Translations under genes and position numbers: made by a program | IMG/VR virus record: IMGVR_UViG_3300035660_000027 | Location: 1-43,647 of that record | Source of the DNA: a virus | Direction: 5' to 3' (one strand) | DNA: 43,647 bases | The notes under the pieces: model-generated | Told to the model about the DNA's origin: nothing | Database searches by the model: none | The model's input: only the letters and a program-made list of their open reading frames with translations | Shown here: positions 39,111 to 43,647 of the stretch, in pieces | Numbering within the stretch: position 1 is the stretch's first letter | Layout: the number at the start of each line of letters is the position of its first letter

Positions 39111-39778
39111 GCCAATGGCAAGTTCTTGGCAGCAGGAGCTAGAATGCTCGTTTCGAACCAGGTGTGACGAACCCAAGTGAACAGTGCTACACCAGCTTGA
39201 ATGGCAACGATGACGCCGGCGACATGCTCCGGGGTAAGCGGTACTTTGAAAAACACACATAAGCTAGTCAAGATCCCGCCGAGCTGCACCCAGTTTATAG
39301 TCGAGTACCAGGGGTTTTTCGTCGGCACCACGACTTCCGTAACGGTTGCTTCAACCATGACTTTCTTCTCCATTGGGGTCGGCCAGCGATAGCCGAGAAC
39401 CCGAGATTGATTATAGGGTGCGATGCTCACGGAGTCCGACTGATTGCCGCCAAGCCCTAGCCCCGGCGAGACGAAAAAGAAGACATGGCCGAACGGACCT
39501 GTCCCGCGTTCGATGACCGTCACACACCCCTGTACCGGAGCTAATAACTTGGTGCCCCATTTGAGGTAGGAGCGGGCCATGAGAGAACCTGAAGGCTTGA
39601 TTCCTGACCTTTTGAGCATGGCCCCGACAAAGGCGGCGCACCACGGAACCGAGTCATGCTTAACATCCGGAAACCCTGCATCTCTGTAGTACGCCACCAC
39701 TTTAGGGTTGTCGGCGGTATCCGGCCCCTCGAGTGTTCCGACCTCCTTCAGGGCTAGTTCATACCAAAGTGGGGTCAT
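39107..39778 (-). CDS. Endolysin, TIGR02594/CHAP-like, with membrane C-terminus
   Basis: The 223-residue protein starts at MTPLWYELALKEVGTLEGPD, chosen for the ATGA overlap; a longer frame exists upstream. VPWCAAFVGAMLKRSGI carries the catalytic Cys (47) and GPFGHVFFFV the His (98), typical of TIGR02594-type cell-wall amidases/peptidases. After about residue 150 comes a second region with two hydrophobic spans (WVQLGGILTSLCVFF and VAGVIVAIQAGVALFTWV). That region is absent from simple endolysins and may anchor or export it. It degrades peptidoglycan at lysis. Confidence 0.75.
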   Translation of the reverse strand: MTPLWYELALKEVGTLEGPDTADNPKVVAYYRDAGFPDVKHDSVPWCAAFVGAMLKRSGIKPSGSLMARSYLKWGTKLLAPVQGCVTVIERGTGPFGHVFFFVSPGLGLGGNQSDSVSIAPYNQSRVLGYRWPTPMEKKVMVEATVTEVVVPTKNPWYSTINWVQLGGILTSLCVFFKVPLTPEHVAGVIVAIQAGVALFTWVRHTWFETSILAPAAKNLPLA

Positions 39779-40098
39779 GAAGGAACAAAATGCCAAACCG
39801 CTACGGCAGTGGTTATCACGGCAAGTATCCCTGCGACGACAGCAGACAGCATGAACAATCTTCCCTGCCATGACGAGAGTTCTTTAGCGAGGGCTTCAAT
39901 CTTGTCGGCCAGCTTGTCATGCAGTTCGCGTGTAACATAAAGTCGGGGTAGTTGGTTGGATAAATCCGCCAGTTCCAACCGTCTTGCATACTCCCTGGCA
40001 GCCAGTTCCAATGCTTCTCTATCGTGCCGCAAACTCTCCCTGATGACAGCGACTTCCACGGTCAACTGACGCAAGGTGTGGGTTTCATCGGATACCAT
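39775..40098 (-). CDS. Coiled-coil membrane protein (XhlA-like / holin-associated)
   Basis: The 107-residue protein has a coiled coil of about 75 residues (LRQLTVEVAVIRESLRHDREALELAAREYARRLE) followed by one C-terminal span (RLFMLSAVVAGILAVITTAVAVWHFV). Long helix plus terminal span is the XhlA-like layout of phage lysis accessory proteins. ATGA-coupled to the endolysin. Confidence 0.65.
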   Translation of the reverse strand: MVSDETHTLRQLTVEVAVIRESLRHDREALELAAREYARRLELADLSNQLPRLYVTRELHDKLADKIEALAKELSSWQGRLFMLSAVVAGILAVITTAVAVWHFVPS

Positions 40099-40440
40099 TT
40101 AAGGGACTTCCATGTTCGCCAGGTTGCCCCTCAAGACAAAAACCCCGTCCTCTACAATGATGTTACCGACCGTAGATTTGATAGACCAAAACACCGACCC
40201 CGGATCCGAGACTGATGAATCCCATGTTGCCGACCAAATCCCCGTAGCGGGATCGACCACCATAGGGATCGTAACCACCCCCTTGAGCTGGCCGGGATCG
40301 TGCGACAACAGATTCCCCGGCGGGGTCGAGGAAGGATAGACGAGCGTGACCGACGCCGATCCAACCGTGGTCAGAAAGCCGTTCTGGTCATAGAACGTGT
40401 TGGCAAAGTTTATCGTCTCACCGCGGTTATGATAGATCAT
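40099..40440 (-). CDS. Small beta-sandwich virion protein
   Basis: The 113-residue protein, MIYHNRGETINFANTFYDQNGFLTTVGSASVTLVYPSS..., contains VVDPATGIWSATWDSSVSDPG. It has an Ig-like strand pattern common in phage proteins near tail genes. ATGA overlap with the repeat-protein stop. Exact family not recognised. Confidence 0.6.
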   Translation of the reverse strand: MIYHNRGETINFANTFYDQNGFLTTVGSASVTLVYPSSTPPGNLLSHDPGQLKGVVTIPMVVDPATGIWSATWDSSVSDPGSVFWSIKSTVGNIIVEDGVFVLRGNLANMEVP

Positions 40441-42602
40441 GGGTCATCCGTATCCATCCTGCCTCTGCCGGCAGTAATTGTTGTGCGAGCTCGTCCTGCC
40501 TTGACTTGGGTAACTCCGCTTCCGGTCCCGACATTTGGCAATCCTGCCGCTGGTTGTCCCGTATCGAAGCATACAGTAATTTCCATCTGGAACGCATCAT
40601 TCTGAAATGCGTCTGTCTGGAATGCGGCATCCTGCTGATGACACAACGTAAGCGTGCCAAGAACAGGCGTAACGGAATGAACGGCGCCGGAGCCGATAAG
40701 CGCAAGTCCGCTCTTTGCCGGCTTTGGTGGTCCTGGCGGCTCCGGTGGCGGTATCGCCGGAGAAATGTACGATAGCCACGTCGATTGCTCGTAGCCGTAG
40801 GTAAAGAGATGCTTCGGGCCAGGAGGAACCGGCCAATCATGTTGGACGCGCGGCTGGCTGATAGAGAAGTCGTGGGCATGAGCCTCTTGGACAAAGCCAT
40901 CGACAAATCTTTGTTTCTTCGGTACCGGCCAATCATATTGAGTGAATGGCGGCTTAACCGTGGTAAGCGGTAGCTTGAAGCTGTCCGTCCAGCCAAGGGC
41001 GGTTAGGCGTGCTGGTCCTTTCGGTACCGGCCAACTGGTCTGGTTGAACGGCTCCCCGAACTCCTCGAGGTATCCCGTCTGCGTCCATGTCCAGAGGTCG
41101 ATGACCCTGGCATAGCCCCTTGGATTGGGCCAATCCCTCTGATTGAACCCAACAACCGTGGTTAGGGGCAGCTTGAACGAGTCGGTCCAGCTCAACCCAA
41201 CGGGCTTCTGACCCTTCGGGACGGGCCAATCCTGCTGGATATACGGAGGCGCAACGGTCGTCAGGGGCAGTTTGAACGAGTCTGCCCAAGTCAGTCCAAC
41301 AGGCTTTTGGCCTTTCGGAACGGGCCAATCGGCTTGGACGAACGGCGCCGCGGCAACCGTATTCAGCGATAGATTGGTCCCGGCAATCCAATCGGGATTT
41401 CGGGTGTACCCTCGAGGGTTCGGCCAATCGTATTGATTTGCCCCAACAATGGTTTGTAGAGGCAGTTTGAATGAGTCAGTCCAACTCAGCCCTACAGGTC
41501 TTGGGCGCCCAGGGAGAGGCCAATCGGTCTGACTGAAGGGTTCCCCTGCTTCCTCCAGAAAACCCGTCTGGAGCCACGTCAGGAGGTCTAGGGACCGTTG
41601 GTATCCTCTTGGGTTAGGCCAATCATATTGATTTTCCCCTACTATCGTTTGTAAAGGTAGCTTGAACGAGTCGGTCCAGGATGGATTTCGAGTATAGCCT
41701 TTCGGGTTAGGCCAATCCGTCTGGAAGAACGGAGACGGAACCGCGCTAGGTAGGGCAAGACCTGATTGTATCCATCCCAGATCCCCGGAGCGTTTTCCAC
41801 CTAGAGACGGATTAGGCCAATCGTATTGGTTAGACCCTACGATCGTTTGCAGGGGTAGCTTGAACGAGTCAGACCAATCCGGATTGCGGGTGTAACCCCT
41901 TGGATTAGGCCAATCGGTCTTGAGATAGGGCGGCTTTACCGTGGTCAGTGGTAATTTGAAGCTGTCCGTCCACGTTCTCAGGTGGGACGGCTGATAACCC
42001 TTGGGAACCGGCCAATCATACTGGATGAAGGGCGGCTTGTGTGTCGTGAGCGGGAGTTGGAAGCTGCTGGTCCAACTCAGCCCTATACGGTTCGGATTTG
42101 CCCCTTGCGGGACTACCCAAGTGGTCTGTGCAAACGGAGCCCCGCCGGCAGGAGGAACGTAAGTTCCTTGAAATACCTCGCCGGAAATCGAGGCATCCGA
42201 AATCGCCGTCCCGCTGATGCCGGCAGGACGGTAGGCGGATACAACCGGCGGTGCAGCAGTAAGCGGTAATGCTAGGTAAGTCTGGGTTAGTAGGCTTACA
42301 TTTCGCGGTGCGCTTAGAGGCGGATTAGGCCAATCCGTCTGATGAAACGGAACAACGGTAAGGGCTAATGCAAGATAGGTAAAAGTATATAGGCTTACGC
42401 TGCGCCTTGGCTGTTGTGGGTTTGGATAGTCGTAATCTGGAACCTGACCGGGACCACCATAAACCTTGTCCTGGCCCTTGAGGGTCGTCTCGAGGATATT
42501 GACGGTGCTGACGTCATCGTGGGCACGAATAGCCGTGCCGCGCTCATCTTGCTTCCAGCTCCTGAAGGCATAGATCGGGGATCTCGTAATAAATGTCGGC
42601 AT
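40437..42602 (-). CDS. Large tandem-repeat virion protein (DWPxP repeats)
   Basis: The 721-residue protein consists of about 15 good and two degenerate repeats of roughly 28-36 residues between residues 57 and 606. The consensus is Q-x-D-W-P-x-P-(K/R)-G, a variable stretch, then W-T-D-S-F-K-L-P-L-T-T-V. A Pro-rich linker, an AFQTDAFQNDAFQME motif (about 660-674) and a charged tail follow. Regular Trp/Pro repeats could form an extended beta fibre or a sleeve on the virion. No known domain recognised. It is flanked by structural genes on the late strand. Confidence 0.7.
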   Translation of the reverse strand: MPTFITRSPIYAFRSWKQDERGTAIRAHDDVSTVNILETTLKGQDKVYGGPGQVPDYDYPNPQQPRRSVSLYTFTYLALALTVVPFHQTDWPNPPLSAPRNVSLLTQTYLALPLTAAPPVVSAYRPAGISGTAISDASISGEVFQGTYVPPAGGAPFAQTTWVVPQGANPNRIGLSWTSSFQLPLTTHKPPFIQYDWPVPKGYQPSHLRTWTDSFKLPLTTVKPPYLKTDWPNPRGYTRNPDWSDSFKLPLQTIVGSNQYDWPNPSLGGKRSGDLGWIQSGLALPSAVPSPFFQTDWPNPKGYTRNPSWTDSFKLPLQTIVGENQYDWPNPRGYQRSLDLLTWLQTGFLEEAGEPFSQTDWPLPGRPRPVGLSWTDSFKLPLQTIVGANQYDWPNPRGYTRNPDWIAGTNLSLNTVAAAPFVQADWPVPKGQKPVGLTWADSFKLPLTTVAPPYIQQDWPVPKGQKPVGLSWTDSFKLPLTTVVGFNQRDWPNPRGYARVIDLWTWTQTGYLEEFGEPFNQTSWPVPKGPARLTALGWTDSFKLPLTTVKPPFTQYDWPVPKKQRFVDGFVQEAHAHDFSISQPRVQHDWPVPPGPKHLFTYGYEQSTWLSYISPAIPPPEPPGPPKPAKSGLALIGSGAVHSVTPVLGTLTLCHQQDAAFQTDAFQNDAFQMEITVCFDTGQPAAGLPNVGTGSGVTQVKAGRARTTITAGRGRMDTDDP
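40581..40625 (-). repeat. AFQxDAFQ-coding segment shared with the gene at 24805
   Basis: It codes AFQTDAFQNDAFQME. The small gene at 24805-24912 has SFQSNAYQNNAFQMD, and the DNA shares CCATCTGGAACGCAT(C/T)ATT(C/T)TG, suggesting a common module moved or duplicated within the genome. Confidence 0.6.
40785..42434 (-). repeat. Coding tandem repeats of the DWPxP protein
   Basis: The DNA shows GGCCAATC-type cores recurring about every 90-110 bp, matching the DWP codons, and AGCTTGAA(C/G)GAGTC-type cores for DSFKLPL. Some neighbouring units are nearly identical (for example those with VPKGQKPVGL), indicating recent duplication; others have diverged. Confidence 0.85.
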
Positions 42603-42611
42603 TAAGAGATC

Positions 42612-43295
42612 CTACATGATGGCTTGAGGTAGCAACGTCTCCGCTTGCATGAAAGATGCCGTTCCCAAACAACCGTCTGTAGGGTTGGTTCCGGCAAACG
42701 CAGGAGCTACGGCAGTCGTAGCCGCGACGGTTTGATAGCCGATCCTGACGGATAGAACGGATTGAGTTGCCACCTGCGCCCCTAGCAGATTTGGCGAACT
42801 CGCCGTCCATACCGCGCTTCCCGTCGAGCACGAAAAGCACAACACCACTTCCTCCGCGATGGTCAGCGTGCCGGTCGTCGGGCAGGTAAACGGCGTGGTA
42901 ATATCGCTGGTGATGTTGGCAGGATTGGCGTCGAGCGGAGAGCGTAGGAACGGTCCCTTGATGATTACCGCGGCAATGGCGCCGTTGTTCGTGCCGCCGT
43001 TGGCAGTCGCCGCCAAGGAGTTAGTAACGAGCGTTCCGGCTACGGTAACGCGGGCATAGAACGGTCGTGCGGTGCTAGTTCCTGCGTCCACGGCAGCAGT
43101 TAATGGGGTAAAGACATTGCCGAGAGTGACATCGGTTACGGCCGTCACCGTGTTGGTGGTTTGCTCCCCGACAACGCAATAGATCAAATCGCCTATAGCG
43201 ACAACCCCGGACCCCGTAAGGGTTGCCGTGGGAAGCGATGTACCTATGGAGTTTGCTGCACCGGTAAGAGCCCCTCCTAAGTCACCGAAGGCCAT
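42612..43295 (-). CDS. Beta-rich virion protein
   Basis: The 227-residue protein starts MAFGDLGGALTGAANSIGTSLPTATLTGSG and is almost all Ala/Thr/Val/Gly with few charges. TASxAVWTASSPNLLGAQVATQSVLSVRIGYQTV suggests a beta sandwich of the kind seen in phage head-decoration or fibre proteins. It lies between a 55-residue gene and the repeat protein. Role inferred from composition and context. Confidence 0.6.
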   Translation of the reverse strand: MAFGDLGGALTGAANSIGTSLPTATLTGSGVVAIGDLIYCVVGEQTTNTVTAVTDVTLGNVFTPLTAAVDAGTSTARPFYARVTVAGTLVTNSLAATANGGTNNGAIAAVIIKGPFLRSPLDANPANITSDITTPFTCPTTGTLTIAEEVVLCFSCSTGSAVWTASSPNLLGAQVATQSVLSVRIGYQTVAATTAVAPAFAGTNPTDGCLGTASFMQAETLLPQAIM

Positions 43296-43299
43296 TTAT

Positions 43300-43467
43300 C
43301 TACCCAGGAGGCTGTTCTGGCTTCTCGCCATCGTCAACGGCGTTCTGCAACTTAGCATCCAGCACCAAACAAACCTGTGCCGAACGAATCCCCAAAGTCT
43401 TGTTTGCCACGTCGAGCAGTTGACGAAATGCTGTAACTTCCTCGTCTGTCAGCTTTAGGACTTTCAT
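43300..43467 (-). CDS. 55-residue hypothetical protein
   Basis: The product MKVLKLTDEEVTAFRQLLDV ... KPEQPPG is a short helical protein with an acidic end. The ATG overlaps the stop of the junction-spanning gene, and its end is 4 bp from the next ATG, with an AGGAGG sequence of the next gene inside its 3' end. Similar LTDEExxxLxxLLD small proteins are frequent beside phage tail genes. Confidence 0.6.
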   Translation of the reverse strand: MKVLKLTDEEVTAFRQLLDVANKTLGIRSAQVCLVLDAKLQNAVDDGEKPEQPPG

Positions 43468-43647
43468 GGAACATCCGTAACGCCAAGGGCCGCTATTTGT
43501 GCCTTTAGAGCGGTAATCTGGCTGGTCAGTAATTGATTTGCCGCCGTCAGGACTGAGTTGAACTGTGAATCCCCCGGAGAAACCGACAGGCTTGGATTTT
43601 GCTGTGACCCACGGAACTTGCTCGTTCTGGCGGATATAATCAGCATA
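43464..43647 (-). CDS. Junction-spanning small coiled-coil-like protein (C-terminal part)
   Basis: This is the right-hand piece of the 92-residue gene whose start is at 262 in the left copy. It ends with TGA at 43466-43464, overlapping the ATG (43467-43465) of the next leftward gene. This copy carries Ser where the left copy has Pro. Function is unknown. Confidence 0.7.
   Translation of the reverse strand, partial: MLIISARTSKFRGSQQNPSLSVSPGDSQFNSVLTAANQLLTSQITALKAQIAALGVTDVP
43481..43647. repeat. Terminal direct repeat, right copy
   Basis: This is the second copy of the 167-bp end overlap; see the left copy. The one mismatch changes a codon of the junction-spanning gene from Pro (left copy) to Ser (right copy). 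Confidence 0.95.

Noticed and set aside
40427-40996. 189-codon leftward ORF in another frame of the repeat protein
   Set aside because: Arg/Ser-rich shadow product in a region where the repeat frame is clearly maintained.
40785-42434. CRISPR array from the regular DNA repeats
   Set aside because: The repeats are coding, of variable length and diverged as protein units; there are no constant repeats with unique spacers.

Overview
The window is the complete genome of a tailed phage from what looks like a metagenome or draft assembly. The first 167 bases recur as the last 167 bases with one mismatch, so the molecule is circular or circularly permuted with a unit of about 43,480 bp. The virion genes point to a short-tailed phage of the P22 structural lineage: a P22-like portal, a scaffold, a P22 gp5-like coat protein, gp4-like and gp10-like neck proteins, ejection proteins and a beta-helix tailspike. 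A BA14K-like secreted protein, a family typical of Hyphomicrobiales (Rhizobiales), suggests an alphaproteobacterial, probably soil-associated host. This host call is inference.

Layout. (1) A leftward (minus-strand) late unit of about 35 kb begins near 29,900, runs down to position 1, crosses the circular junction and continues from 43,467 to 38,125. In order it carries small packaging-associated proteins and a putative small terminase, small ORFs, an adenine methyltransferase, the large terminase, small accessory proteins with the BA14K-like protein, portal, scaffold, coat, a block of glycosyltransferase/methyltransferase and small beta-rich proteins, gp4-like and gp10-like proteins, an AdoMet-decarboxylase-like/ATP-grasp pair, ejection proteins, fibres with a second glycosyltransferase/methyltransferase block, an Asp/Asn hydroxylase and the tailspike. 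Past the junction come more structural proteins, among them a 721-residue tandem-repeat protein, and then lysis genes. (2) A rightward unit at 30,043-31,316 holds three conserved small early genes and a 23-codon ORF. (3) A leftward early unit at 34,280-31,470 holds a small HTH repressor, a RusA-like resolvase, a DUF1376 replication protein and a DUF6362-like regulator. (4) A rightward early unit at 34,385-37,946 holds small proteins, Gp157, a protein with an SSB-like acidic tail and an HNH/DUF968-like nuclease.

Many genes overlap by ATGA, which implies translational coupling. Two probable selfish nuclease genes interrupt the late unit: a GIY-YIG gene and an antisense HNH gene. No integrase, DNA polymerase or replicative helicase was recognised, so replication probably relies on the host with the DUF1376 protein as initiator or loader. 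A repressor-like gene is present without an obvious integration system.

The most unusual aspect is the density of predicted small-molecule and protein-modifying enzymes among the virion genes: three paralogous GT-A glycosyltransferases, two paralogous SAM methyltransferases, an Asp/Asn beta-hydroxylase, an ATP-grasp ligase and an AdoMet-decarboxylase homologue whose processing histidine is aspartate. Together they could form an undescribed virion- or capsule-modification pathway. No gene-free stretch exceeds about 180 bp.
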